A DNA stretch of 64,000 nucleotides, taken from positions 124,001 to 188,000 of the forward strand of contig CAVYJC010000002.1 in NCBI GenBank assembly GCA_963768715.1, read 5' to 3'. The stretch comes from DATKEJ01 sp963768715. GTDB lineage: Bacteria; Bacteroidota; Rhodothermia; Rhodothermales; DATKEJ01. The stretch's first letter is position 1. Each line of letters starts with the position of its first letter. The position numbers and the translations under genes were made by a program. Below, piece after piece: positions 28,775 to 37,683 of this stretch. Below the pieces are notes generated by a model. The model made no database searches. It was given only the letters and a program-made list of their open reading frames with translations, and was not told where the DNA came from.

Positions 28775-29854
28775 ATGAAGAACGATCGTTTCGTAATGAT
28801 CCTCCTCAGTATTCTGGTGGTCATCGCCATTGGCGGCGTACTTCTGGCGCTGCGTGCCGTTCTGCTGCCTTTCATTGGAGCCGTATTGCTGTCGTACCTC
28901 TTCAAGCCGATCATCTCCTGGTCGAACAAACGTGGCATTCCAACTTTCGTGTCGCTGATCGGCGTTTTGGTGATCGTTCTCGTGGTCGTCGTAGGGTTCG
29001 GATTCACACTGTATGGAACGACTGCGGCTTTTATCGACGCCCTTCCGCGCTACGAAGCGAGGATCGAGTCGATCACCGATGAAATGCTGACATACGCCGA
29101 GCATCTTGGCGCTCAGTGGAACATCGACATCAGCGAGTTCGCGTCGCAGTCACCATTGAACGTACGCACGTTCGTGCAGGCGACCCAGTCTGCCTTCTCG
29201 TCTTTCCTCCTCGTGTTCAGTAATAGTCTTATCGTCCTGCTCTTCCTGATGTTCATCCTGGCGGGAACGGGCACGCTGGCTCCCAAGATCGCCACGGCGT
29301 TTTCATCCGAGCGCGCCGAAACGCTTTATCACATTGCGAGGAATATCGACGCCCAGATCAAGCAATATTTGCTCGCAAAATCGCTCATAAGTCTGATTAC
29401 GGGCGCCATTGCTACCGTGATCCTTCTTGCCCTAGGTGTGGACTTCCCGTTTCTATGGGGCTTCCTGACCTTTCTGCTAAATTTCATCCCCAATTTCGGC
29501 TCGATCATCTCCACCATCTTCCCGGTCACGATATCTCTCCTTCAGTTCGACACCCTGTGGGTGCCATTTCTCGTGCTGGCCCTGCTCATCTCGACGCAAT
29601 CCGTCATGGGCAACGTCTTCGAGCCAAGAATCATGGCATCAAGTCTGAATCTGAGCCCGCTCGTCGTGCTTTTCTCACTCATCTTCTGGGCCTGGCTGTG
29701 GGGAATCTGGGGCATGGTGCTGGCTGTACCGATCACCTCCTCGCTGAAGATCATTTGCGAGAACATCGCGCCGCTTCACCCGCTCGCCGTCCTGATGGGC
29801 GGCGCCATAGAGGCAAGTTCTGAGTCCGGAATCCCGAGCCCGGAGTCGTCTTAG
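28775..29854 (+). CDS. AI-2E family transporter (YhhQ/PerM-like membrane protein)
   Basis: This 359-residue inner-membrane protein has the AI-2E family layout. Two or three N-terminal helices are followed by a soluble loop (about 75-135) and then a bundle including FLWGFLTFLLNFIPNFGSIIS and the SVMGNVFEPRIM segment. Members export small molecules or ions; the substrate is unknown. The last dozen codons (SSESGIPSPESS) are written in a heptad repeat that continues past the stop codon, so this tail was probably shaped by repeat expansion and is unlikely to be functional. Confidence 0.88.
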   Translation: MKNDRFVMILLSILVVIAIGGVLLALRAVLLPFIGAVLLSYLFKPIISWSNKRGIPTFVSLIGVLVIVLVVVVGFGFTLYGTTAAFIDALPRYEARIESITDEMLTYAEHLGAQWNIDISEFASQSPLNVRTFVQATQSAFSSFLLVFSNSLIVLLFLMFILAGTGTLAPKIATAFSSERAETLYHIARNIDAQIKQYLLAKSLISLITGAIATVILLALGVDFPFLWGFLTFLLNFIPNFGSIISTIFPVTISLLQFDTLWVPFLVLALLISTQSVMGNVFEPRIMASSLNLSPLVVLFSLIFWAWLWGIWGMVLAVPITSSLKIICENIAPLHPLAVLMGGAIEASSESGIPSPESS

Positions 29855-29875
29855 GTCCGTGGTCCGTGGTCCGAC
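29822..29875. repeat. Heptad repeat array A, spanning the AI-2E gene end and the gap to dut
   Basis: Four 7-bp units (GAGTCCG, GAATCCC, GAGCCCG, GAGTCGT; 29822-29849) lie inside the coding end of the transporter. After a short interruption come GTCCGTG, GTCCGTG and GTCCGAC (29855-29875). These last three fill the space between the two converging stop codons exactly. The flanking TAGGTC and GACCTA, which include both stop codons, form an inverted repeat around it. Confidence 0.75.
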
Positions 29876-30352
29876 CTAGTGTCCGGTATGTCCGAATCCA
29901 CCTTCGCCCCGTTCGCTTGACGACAGCTCATCCGTCTCAAACCAGCGGACCGTTGCATGGCGCGCGACAATCATCTGGGCAATTCGATCGCCGCGTCGAA
30001 TCTCGAACGGAGTCGTGCCGTGATTGACGAGGATCACCTTCACCTCGCCCCGGTAATCGGCATCGATTGTTCCGGGGCTGTTGAGGACGGTGACGCCGTG
30101 CTTCACGGCCAGCCCGCTGCGAGGCCGAACCTGCGCCTCGAATCCGGGTGGGAGCCCGATCTTGAGTCCGGTCGGAATGAGCCTGCGCTCACCCACGGCC
30201 AGCGTGATCGACTCGTTCGGGGCGATTGCCGCCCGCAGGTCCATCCCCGCACTCAGTGCGGTAGCGTATTCGGGGAGATCGAGGTCTTCGGCGTGGGGAA
30301 GCCGGTTGACCTCGATTTGAACTGCGTCGTGAACGGATTGACGATCGGTCAT
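29876..30352 (-). CDS. dut: dUTP diphosphatase
   Basis: It hydrolyses dUTP to dUMP, keeping uracil out of DNA and supplying thymidylate synthesis. The 158-residue trimeric type shows the five motifs: AGMDLRA, PRSGLAVKHG, GTIDADYRGE, RRGDRIAQMIV and the C-terminal GEGGFGHTGH arm. The ATG overlaps the meaB stop (ATGA, 30349-30352), so it is translationally coupled to meaB. Confidence 0.96.
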   Translation of the reverse strand: MTDRQSVHDAVQIEVNRLPHAEDLDLPEYATALSAGMDLRAAIAPNESITLAVGERRLIPTGLKIGLPPGFEAQVRPRSGLAVKHGVTVLNSPGTIDADYRGEVKVILVNHGTTPFEIRRGDRIAQMIVARHATVRWFETDELSSSERGEGGFGHTGH

Positions 30353-31323
30353 GGATTCGGATCTGAGGAAATGATTTTGTCAGCGAGGGCATAGGGTCGC
30401 GGCATGGCCGCATCGATATCATCCAGGGCTTCCTCGAGAACGCGCACGCGTTGTGGAGTCCAGAAGCTGCGCAGCCATCGTCGCGTAACGAGCGTCTCGA
30501 TTCGACGTCTGAGACGATCGCGGCGCGCCCGGGTCCACAGTCCGGTCTCGTCGAGGGCACGGCGGTGCGCGTGCAATCGAGCAATCAGATCGTCGACGTC
30601 GCCCGGCCCGGTCGCGATGGTTGAAACGATCGCCGTTTCCCACCCATCCTGGCGACGCAAACGCATCGCAATCGAGGATCGGAGCGCCGTCACCAAGGCA
30701 TCGGCGTTCGCCCGATCGGCCTTGTTCACGCAGAGGACGTCACCCACTTCGAGAAGCCCCGCCTTCATCGCCTGGATCTCGTCTCCGCTCTCTGGAACGA
30801 GAACGACGACGACGGTATCGACCACCCGGGAAATGTCGATTTCCGACTGCCCGACACCGACGGATTCGACGATTACGACGTCGAATCCAGCCGCGTCCAG
30901 AACGTCCACCGAGGCTTCAGTCTGCTCGCTGAGTCCCCCTTGAGCGCCGCGTGTCGCCAGACTTCGCGCAAAGAAGCGGTCTTCCGCGTCATCCTGTCCG
31001 AGCCGCACGCGATCACCAAGCAGCGCACCGCCGGAAAACGGACTCGACGGATCAACACCGAGATAGGCGACCTTCTTGCCGTCCGCCAGCAAGACGCGGA
31101 TGATGCGCGCGGCGAGTGTAGACTTCCCTGCGCCGGGCGGCCCTGTCAGTCCGATGCGCCACGCCGTGCCAACCGACGGGTAGACGGCATCGAGAATGCG
31201 CTCATACCCTTCTCCCTGGTTTTCAACCTGGGTCAGGACGCGAGCCAGCGTGCGGTCGTCACCCTGTCGCAACGACTCAGCGAGCTGCTCTGGATTGTCG
31301 ATTTGAGCGTGACGTCTTGCCAT
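30349..31323 (-). CDS. meaB: Methylmalonyl-CoA mutase-associated GTPase MeaB
   Basis: This G3E-family GTPase guards loading and repair of B12-dependent methylmalonyl-CoA mutase. The 324-residue protein has a P-loop GPPGAGKST at 61-69, the segment YLGVDPSSPFSGGALLGDRVR, and NKADRA as the base-specificity motif. The mutase itself is not in the window. With the acyl-CoA carboxylase subunit nearby, it hints at branched-chain or propionate metabolism, but these genes are not in one operon. Confidence 0.93.
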   Translation of the reverse strand: MARRHAQIDNPEQLAESLRQGDDRTLARVLTQVENQGEGYERILDAVYPSVGTAWRIGLTGPPGAGKSTLAARIIRVLLADGKKVAYLGVDPSSPFSGGALLGDRVRLGQDDAEDRFFARSLATRGAQGGLSEQTEASVDVLDAAGFDVVIVESVGVGQSEIDISRVVDTVVVVLVPESGDEIQAMKAGLLEVGDVLCVNKADRANADALVTALRSSIAMRLRRQDGWETAIVSTIATGPGDVDDLIARLHAHRRALDETGLWTRARRDRLRRRIETLVTRRWLRSFWTPQRVRVLEEALDDIDAAMPRPYALADKIISSDPNP

Positions 31324-31442
31324 CGTTCGGAAACTACTCCAACAACGAGTCAGTTGTGGAATTCGTCAAGAATCAGACGAGTGACCGCACCACGCGCTGC
31401 CTTCCTTTAGGAAACAGGAACTTATATTGGGTTTTCTTCAGG

Positions 31443-31476
31443 CGGGCTGCGGCGCATAGGGTTGCAGCCCGTTTTA
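31443..31476 (+). terminator. Hairpin plus T-run in the aspS leader (terminator or attenuator)
   Basis: The perfect 8-bp arms CGGGCTGC (31443-31450) and GCAGCCCG (31464-31471) enclose a 13-base loop and are followed by TTTTA. This is the form of an intrinsic terminator. It lies between divergently oriented meaB and aspS and only 24 bases before the aspS ATG. If transcription of aspS begins upstream, this is a candidate attenuator. Otherwise the true promoter would have to be squeezed between it and the gene. No T-box-like specifier elements were seen. Confidence 0.55.
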
Positions 31477-31494
31477 ATGATAGGAACGTTTGAA

Positions 31495-33315
31495 ATGTCG
31501 AAGTCCACGGGACATCCATATAGAACACACCATTGCGGCGAACTGCGGCGAGAGGACGTCGGACGCGAAGTCGTACTCAAGGGCTGGGTAGACACGCGAC
31601 GCGACCTCGGTGGGGTGATTTTCATCGATCTCAGGGATCGCTTTGGTCTCACGCAGGTGGTGTTCTCTCCGCAGGACAACGCCGCCGCGCATAAGAATGC
31701 CGAGGTCCTGCGCAGTGAATACGTCGTGTCGGTTCGCGGAAAAGTCCAAGCGCGTTCCGACGACACGATAAACACGCGCCTGCCCACGGGTGAGGTCGAG
31801 GTGCGCGTCACCGATCTCGAGCTTCTGAACGCATCGGAGCCGATGCCTTTCACGGTCTCGTCGCACGAAGAAAAGCAGGGCAACGTCTCCGAAGACCTCC
31901 GCCTCAAATACCGTTATCTCGACCTGCGCACGCCGCGACTTCAGCGACGTATCGTGCTGCGACATCAGCTTTATCAGGTCGTCCGAAGGTATTTCTCCGA
32001 CCATCTTTTCGTTGAGGTCGAAACCCCGGTGCTCATGAAGAGCACGCCGGAAGGTGCGAGAGACTATCTCGTCCCGAGCCGCATTCATGCCGGGAGGTTT
32101 TATGCGCTGCCGCAGTCGCCTCAGACCTACAAGCAGATTTTGATGATTGCGGGCCTCGACCGCTACTTCCAGATCGTCAAGTGCTTTCGAGACGAAGACC
32201 TCCGTGCGGATCGCCAACCTGAATTCACCCAGGTCGACGTCGAGATATCGTTCGCCACCGAAGAGCTCGTACGCGAGTTGATCGAAGGTCTCATGCAGGA
32301 GATCTGGCGAGAGATTCGCGGCATGGAGGTCTCGCTTCCATTCCCCCGGCTTACTTATCGGGAAGCCATGACGCGGTACGGATCCGACAAGCCCGATACG
32401 CGCTTCGAGATGGAGATCCACGACTTGAGCGAAGAACTCAAAGGATCTCCGTTCCGGGTTTTCGAACAGATCCTTCAGGAGGGAGGGGCCGTGGTCGGCA
32501 TCCGCGTGCCCGGTGAGGGAAGTCGTGGACGCGGCGCCATGGACCGCCTCGACAAAGACATCGTGCGCCGCCGTATCGGAGCCGGCGGACTGATCTATTT
32601 CAAGATTGGGGAGGACGGGAGCGTCCAGGCCTCGGTCAAGGAAGACGCACTTCCCAAGGAATTTCTCAATCGCGCGATTGCCGCCATTGACGGGCAGCCG
32701 GGTGATCTGATCCTGGTGCTTGCCGGGTCGGATCCAAAGGTCTACGAGCAGATGGGAGCCCTCAGACTTCACATGGCTCAGGAACTGGGGCTGCTCAAGA
32801 ATTCAGATGCGTTCAGTTTCCTGTGGGTTACTGATTTCCCACTGTTGGAATGGAGTGCGTCGGAATCGCGCTGGTCGGCCGTGCACCACCCATTCACATC
32901 TCCCTCGGTCGAAGACTTCGGCCTGCTGGATTCCGATCCGGGTAAGGTCAGAGCCCGCGCCTACGACCTCGTGCTGAACGGCAATGAAATCGGTGGCGGG
33001 TCAATCCGTATTCACAACAGGGCGGTGCAGTCACGGATGTTCGAGCTGCTCAACATCAGCGCCGAGGAAGCGCAGCGCCGGTTCGGATTTCTGCTCGACG
33101 CGTTCCGATTCGGCGCGCCACCGCACGGCGGCATCGCGCTGGGTCTCGATCGCATTACGATGGCCCTCTCGGACACGGAAAACATCCGAGACGTTATTGC
33201 CTTCCCAAAGACGCAAAGCGCCCAGGAACCTATGGTTCAATCTCCGGACTTTGTCGATGACGAGCAGCTCGAGGAGCTGCATATTCGTATCGTCGAGCCC
33301 GAGCCAAGAAAATAG
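31495..33315 (+). CDS. aspS: Aspartate--tRNA ligase
   Basis: This class II aminoacyl-tRNA synthetase has 606 residues from the ATG at 31495. It has an N-terminal OB fold for the anticodon (LKGWVDTRRDLGGVIFIDLRDRFG). The catalytic domain includes RYLDLRTP, RFYALPQSPQTYKQ and a bacterial GAD insertion. Motif 3 is GIALGLDRI. Bacterial-type length and the GAD insertion fit AspRS; whether it is discriminating or also charges tRNA-Asn is not decided here, though GatA in this window makes the latter possible. The ATG has an AGGAA nearby; the upstream in-frame TTG and ATG lie in the leader hairpin. Confidence 0.96.
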   Translation: MSKSTGHPYRTHHCGELRREDVGREVVLKGWVDTRRDLGGVIFIDLRDRFGLTQVVFSPQDNAAAHKNAEVLRSEYVVSVRGKVQARSDDTINTRLPTGEVEVRVTDLELLNASEPMPFTVSSHEEKQGNVSEDLRLKYRYLDLRTPRLQRRIVLRHQLYQVVRRYFSDHLFVEVETPVLMKSTPEGARDYLVPSRIHAGRFYALPQSPQTYKQILMIAGLDRYFQIVKCFRDEDLRADRQPEFTQVDVEISFATEELVRELIEGLMQEIWREIRGMEVSLPFPRLTYREAMTRYGSDKPDTRFEMEIHDLSEELKGSPFRVFEQILQEGGAVVGIRVPGEGSRGRGAMDRLDKDIVRRRIGAGGLIYFKIGEDGSVQASVKEDALPKEFLNRAIAAIDGQPGDLILVLAGSDPKVYEQMGALRLHMAQELGLLKNSDAFSFLWVTDFPLLEWSASESRWSAVHHPFTSPSVEDFGLLDSDPGKVRARAYDLVLNGNEIGGGSIRIHNRAVQSRMFELLNISAEEAQRRFGFLLDAFRFGAPPHGGIALGLDRITMALSDTENIRDVIAFPKTQSAQEPMVQSPDFVDDEQLEELHIRIVEPEPRK

Positions 33316-33324
33316 GAAGTCCCT

Positions 33325-33639
33325 CTAGCGGTGGACGTCCTTGTCCACCGAGCGCAATTTGTCTTTGTAACGGATTACTTGCCGCCTCAACTGCGAGATG
33401 CAGCGATTTATTGCCTCCTCGTGCGTGGTCGCGCTGTCTTTCGCCGTCAGTATGTCACGGTAGACACCGAGCGAAATCTCGACCGATTTCTGCGTGGATT
33501 CGGGTTGCTCTACGTCGAGCACGACGCGCGCGTCAGTAATACCGTCATAGTATCGCGAGAGCTTTGCGATTCCTTTTGAGGCATGTTCTTTAAGTGCCGG
33601 AACGGAGTCAAAGTGTCGAAACGTGATCTCAGTTCGCAT
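33325..33639 (-). CDS. hpf: Ribosome hibernation-promoting factor (HPF/YfiA family)
   Basis: This is a 104-residue short-type ribosome-associated inhibitor of translation used in stationary phase. It has the beta-alpha-beta core and basic residues of the family (TFRHFDSVPALKEHASKGIAKLSRYY, then SQLRRQVIRYKDKL). The ATG at 33639 follows GGAGGTTTGC at ideal distance, so it is preferred over the TTG four codons upstream, which overlaps that ribosome-binding site. It ends nine bases from the convergent aspS stop. Confidence 0.9.
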   Translation of the reverse strand: MRTEITFRHFDSVPALKEHASKGIAKLSRYYDGITDARVVLDVEQPESTQKSVEISLGVYRDILTAKDSATTHEEAINRCISQLRRQVIRYKDKLRSVDKDVHR

Positions 33640-33734
33640 GCAAACCTCCAAGTAGCTTGGTTGTGATCACGACGTTGTCTTTTGGTTACTATGGAATTCC
33701 TGAAAGAGTTTCAAGGCCTCCCGAACGATGACCC

Positions 33735-34175
33735 TCAGGTTGTCTCAAATTCCCGCAGGTACGTGTCTTCGAGGCGACGCATCTCCCGCTGCCCGTTCTC
33801 CGTTTCGTCGAGGTAGCCAAGGAGGTGGAGTAGACCGTGGATCGCATAACGGCGCACTTCGTCGGTATAGTGCACCCCAAACTCAGGAGCTCTTTCGGCG
33901 GCGGTATCGAGATCGATATAGATTTCGCCGTCGACGGGTCCATGGCCGGGATTCGCCCGCAAATCGAATGCGATTACGTCGGTGGTGTAAGATCGACCCA
34001 GGTGGCGCCGGTTCAATCCTTCGACGGTCTGGTGGTCTGCAAAGACAACGCTGAGCGCCCCGATCGACGAATGCTCGCGCCGGGCTACGAGATCGAGAAG
34101 CGTGCGAATGGGCTCAAACGCGACACGACGAGTCGGGTGTGACACGGCCAGCTCGATCGGATCGGGCATGAGCAT
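33735..34175 (-). CDS. ybeY: rRNA maturation RNase YbeY
   Basis: This 146-residue metal-dependent endoribonuclease takes part in 16S rRNA 3' processing and ribosome quality control. The zinc motif, normally HGxLHLxGYDH, reads HGLLHLLGYLD (H113, H117, D123). The third ligand is therefore Asp, as I recall from Bacteroidota homologues. The upstream segment TDVIAFDL is also typical. It lies between the unknown 34205-34657 gene and hpf on the same strand. Confidence 0.93.
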   Translation of the reverse strand: MLMPDPIELAVSHPTRRVAFEPIRTLLDLVARREHSSIGALSVVFADHQTVEGLNRRHLGRSYTTDVIAFDLRANPGHGPVDGEIYIDLDTAAERAPEFGVHYTDEVRRYAIHGLLHLLGYLDETENGQREMRRLEDTYLREFETT

Positions 34176-34204
34176 ACGATCGATCGTTTTGGACCCGTGG
34201 CGGC

Positions 34205-34657
34205 TCAGTTGAAGTCGTTGAAAAGCGTCTCAGTCATCGATAGCGCGACGCTGCTCATCATTACTTCGGGCGGGAGTTGGGTGAAGTCGGCCGACAGGAG
34301 ACGGTCGTCAACACTGGCATACAGCGAACAGCCTGCCTCTCGTTCGACCACGAGCCCGTTTGTGGACCCGCGCTGGCGGGCGAAGAAGATCACCTCCCCG
34401 AGCTCCTCACTGGCAATGAATCCCGTGCATCCGTGAAGCTGCAGAAACGAGTTCGCGGCATATGCGGATATCAGTGTCGTCGGGGCGTCGGCAATATCTT
34501 CTGGAAGAACGACGTCGACATTGATCTCCAGGACGAGCTTGCGTCCGCTTGCCTGATCCGTCAAACGATAGCGAATGACGTTGCCATCACGCTCCGTTTT
34601 GACCCCGAGAACCGCCGAGATCCGATCAAAATCCTTGTCCGAAAACGCGAATGACAT
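34205..34657 (-). CDS. Uncharacterised 150-residue protein
   Basis: I do not recognise the family. The protein is soluble and acidic with alternating beta strands and helices (VIRYRLTDQASGRKLVLEINV, GEVIFFARQRGSTNGLVVEREAGCSLYASV) and no signal peptide or clear catalytic motif. It lies in the minus-strand run ending DUF2723 / this gene / ybeY / hpf, with short spacers, so it may be part of a housekeeping operon. The absence of rare codons or repeats argues for a real gene. Confidence 0.65.
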   Translation of the reverse strand: MSFAFSDKDFDRISAVLGVKTERDGNVIRYRLTDQASGRKLVLEINVDVVLPEDIADAPTTLISAYAANSFLQLHGCTGFIASEELGEVIFFARQRGSTNGLVVEREAGCSLYASVDDRLLSADFTQLPPEVMMSSVALSMTETLFNDFN

Positions 34658-34723
34658 GTAAGACCGGTATTTGTGTTGGGGCTAGACGAAAATAGGTTGC
34701 CATCGGGGCAGGCGCAATAAACG

Positions 34724-37549
34724 TTACTCCGTGTCGCTGAGCGTGTCCGCTCCCGAGTCGGTCGCGGGCTTGCGAACCATGCTTCCATATCGCTGACGCA
34801 ATTCCTCTTCCGTCTGGGCAACGGATGAATCCCCGGCGATCTCCGCGATCTTCTTCGTGAAGTCTGCCGCTTGGGCAAAATCACCGTTGCGGAAATAGGC
34901 CACCTGGACCATTTGAATGAACTGCTGGAGCTGGCGAAGGTCGCGTTCAGACGTAGCGGAAGCCAACCTGTCGAGGACAAGAGGTTGTGCCGTCTCGAGC
35001 GTCTTGGTGACCCATTCGTTGGCGCCCAGCGTCTCGAATGCGTTTGCCAGGCTTATCGTGGAATAGACGTCGCCCGGAATCGTCGAGAACGGCACTTTCT
35101 CCATGAGCGTCTCCAGCATGTCGAGCGCCTTCTTCCGTGCCCCGGCCGCCGCCATCTCTTCGGCGTGGTGCGCGAACGTGAGCCGATAGTTGTCGATCAT
35201 GCGGCGGATGTTCTCGTCAAAGTGGACACCAGGATCGTTCAGCCCGGTAAATCGAAATTCCTTGAATCGCTCGTACACCAGATCCGGAACCACGCGACCC
35301 TGATAACCCTCATCCTGAGGGATAGGCACCACACGGTACGCGAGACCCTCAGCCTGGAAATAGTGCTGGAGGTCGAGCTGGCCGTCCCTACTGGTCGTAT
35401 TGGCGAAGTAAATGGGACGCTCCCAGTCACGCTTCGCATTCTCGATGATGATGTCGAGCGCCGCCTGGTCGGCCACGTAGAGCATGTTGAATTTGTCGGA
35501 GTACGGACGACCCTCGAAACGCCAGACCATGGGACTCACGGCGAGCGCAGAGTCATCTGGCGTAACGGCCGGATTCTTCTGCTTCATCACGGCCTGAAGC
35601 CTGACGGGCAGGCGGATTTCCTGGGCATGCCAGGGCACAACCGTGAGTTTCTCAATACCGGCATCGTCGTAAGACATGGCGACCGGCGCCGACTGACGAG
35701 ACCACTCATCGCGCAGCTGCCGGATATACCACTTCGTGTTCAATAGCGACAGGCAAACCACTCGCACGTCACGGCGAACGCCCTCGACTTCCTGCATATA
35801 CCACAGGGGAAATGTATCGTTGTCCCCGTTGGTGAAGACGATCGCGTTGGGCTCAAGGCTCATGAGCAAATTGTACGCATAGTCAGTCGCTACGTACCTG
35901 CCCGACCGGTCGTGATCATCATAATTCTGGTAGGCCACCCAAAACGGGATGAACAAGAGGGCGAGCAGAGCCGCCGCTGTGCCGGCAGTCTGGAGCTTTC
36001 GAGCACGTTGAAATATGCTCTTGAAGCCGTCTGCCGCCAACTCGATTACACCCGTCGCACCGACTCCAATCCATAAACTGAAGGCAAAGAAACTCCCCAC
36101 GTAGGAGTAGTCCCTCTCACGTGGCTGCATAGGTGTCTGATTGAGGTATACAATGACCCCCACCCCGGTGAGAAGGAACAGGATGCCCACCGCCATCGCC
36201 CGTCGCCAGTCTCTCTTGAAATGGTACATCATCCCGAATAATCCGAGCAACAGCGGCAGCGCGAAGTAAACGTTGTGGGACGCTCGTTCGCTGGGGGATG
36301 ACGCGACGACCGCATCCGTCCGAGATGTGAAGCCGGAGGTCCAATTTGCATCCTGTGCGTCACTCTCCTTGCCGACGAAATTCCACATGAAGTAGCGGAC
36401 ATACATGTGGTCGAGCTGGTAGTCGACGAAGAACGACAATTCGTTCGGGTAGCGCGCATAGAAGTTCTGGTGTGCCGGCATGGGCGAGTACATGCGGTCC
36501 AAAATGGGCGCGGTGCCATACTGCTCGCGTTTCAAATACGAGACGATAGAGTCGAGGGCTTCCGGGTCGTTTTCGTCGATCGGCGGATCGGCGGCACTGC
36601 GAATGAAAATGATGCCGTACGTAGAGTAGCCGATCAGGATGACGGCAAAACTGATTGCCGCCAGGTTCGCCAGGGGCATCTTGTTCTTCTGCGTGTAGTA
36701 GATCAGAACCGTAATCAGCAGGACGATCCCAACCACGGCCACGGTAATAGAGCCAAGGGTGTCTGCCAGTTCAGGCAGCCACAAAATGACACCCGGATAG
36801 ATGGCGAAGAAGCACAGTGAGGCAATGACGCCCGTGAGAACCAGGCCTTTGAAGCGTTGACCCGACGACCATTGCGGCCGATCGAACATGTCGAAAAAGA
36901 CAATCAGCGCTACGAAGAAGATGGAGAGCACGTTCAGGAGGTGGATGCCAATCGCCAGCCCGAACAGGTAGGCGATGATAACCAGGTATCGGCTGGTCAC
37001 GGGGCCGAATCCGAACCGCCCCTGAATTGATCCGGCCGCACGTTCATGACGGATGTGGACACTCCACTTCATGATCAGCCAGATGACGATGGCCGTAAAG
37101 AACATGGACAGCGCGTACACCTCCGCCTCGACGGCATTAAACCAGAAAGAATCGGTCGCAGCAAAGGTGAGGGCGCCGATCGCGCTGCCGCCGTAAACCC
37201 CGATCTCGTCCCTGCGTGACCACGTCGAACTGTCGCCCCTCCACTCTTCGACCAGGTGCACGATGATCAGGTAGGTCATGAGTACCGTCACGGCGCTCGC
37301 GAGGACCGACAACAGGTTGATCGACAACGCGACGAATGCTGTCGGAACAAACATGGAGACAATCCGCCCGAGCAGCATAAAGAACGGCGCGCCGGGCGGA
37401 TGCGAGACCTCCAGACGATTCGAGATGGCGATGAATTCGCCGCAATCCCAGAAAGATGCCGTCGGCGCAACCGTACTCCCGTAAAGCACGAGGGCATACA
37501 GGAAGACCAGACCGGCCGTCAGTCTATTGAGGAGTTTTTGATTGTTCAT
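34724..37549 (-). CDS. DUF2723 multi-pass membrane protein (GT117-like)
   Basis: This 941-residue protein has about twelve N-terminal membrane helices (1-560) containing the DUF2723 signature WDCGEFIAISNRLEVSHPPGAP near residue 35. A soluble C-terminal part follows, with GDNDTFPLWYMQEVEGVRRDV and then helical TPR-like repeats up to an acidic tail. DUF2723 proteins are Bacteroidota membrane proteins related in topology to GT-C glycosyltransferases; the acceptor is unknown, with protein O-glycosylation one proposal. The acidic Asp after the first helix (FWDCGE) is where GT-C enzymes keep a catalytic acid. Confidence 0.9.
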   Translation of the reverse strand: MNNQKLLNRLTAGLVFLYALVLYGSTVAPTASFWDCGEFIAISNRLEVSHPPGAPFFMLLGRIVSMFVPTAFVALSINLLSVLASAVTVLMTYLIIVHLVEEWRGDSSTWSRRDEIGVYGGSAIGALTFAATDSFWFNAVEAEVYALSMFFTAIVIWLIMKWSVHIRHERAAGSIQGRFGFGPVTSRYLVIIAYLFGLAIGIHLLNVLSIFFVALIVFFDMFDRPQWSSGQRFKGLVLTGVIASLCFFAIYPGVILWLPELADTLGSITVAVVGIVLLITVLIYYTQKNKMPLANLAAISFAVILIGYSTYGIIFIRSAADPPIDENDPEALDSIVSYLKREQYGTAPILDRMYSPMPAHQNFYARYPNELSFFVDYQLDHMYVRYFMWNFVGKESDAQDANWTSGFTSRTDAVVASSPSERASHNVYFALPLLLGLFGMMYHFKRDWRRAMAVGILFLLTGVGVIVYLNQTPMQPRERDYSYVGSFFAFSLWIGVGATGVIELAADGFKSIFQRARKLQTAGTAAALLALLFIPFWVAYQNYDDHDRSGRYVATDYAYNLLMSLEPNAIVFTNGDNDTFPLWYMQEVEGVRRDVRVVCLSLLNTKWYIRQLRDEWSRQSAPVAMSYDDAGIEKLTVVPWHAQEIRLPVRLQAVMKQKNPAVTPDDSALAVSPMVWRFEGRPYSDKFNMLYVADQAALDIIIENAKRDWERPIYFANTTSRDGQLDLQHYFQAEGLAYRVVPIPQDEGYQGRVVPDLVYERFKEFRFTGLNDPGVHFDENIRRMIDNYRLTFAHHAEEMAAAGARKKALDMLETLMEKVPFSTIPGDVYSTISLANAFETLGANEWVTKTLETAQPLVLDRLASATSERDLRQLQQFIQMVQVAYFRNGDFAQAADFTKKIAEIAGDSSVAQTEEELRQRYGSMVRKPATDSGADTLSDTE

Positions 37550-37683
37550 TCGGTCTCAGGGGATGCGCTCAACGGACGAATTCTCGATGTACTCGGTGAT
37601 CTCTGGTCAGGACTCGCCTCAACGATGAATCCCCCGTCCGGGTTTCTTATCGGCATGATTTGATTTGGGTGGGATGCACGAGG

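Noticed and set aside
31324..31494. T-box riboswitch upstream of aspS
   Set aside because: There is no T-box consensus or specifier loop, and the gap is short. Only one simple hairpin is present.
31474..32772. 432-codon minus-strand frame opposite aspS
   Set aside because: The plus strand has full AspRS motifs. The antisense frame shows no family or domain and no ribosome-binding site.
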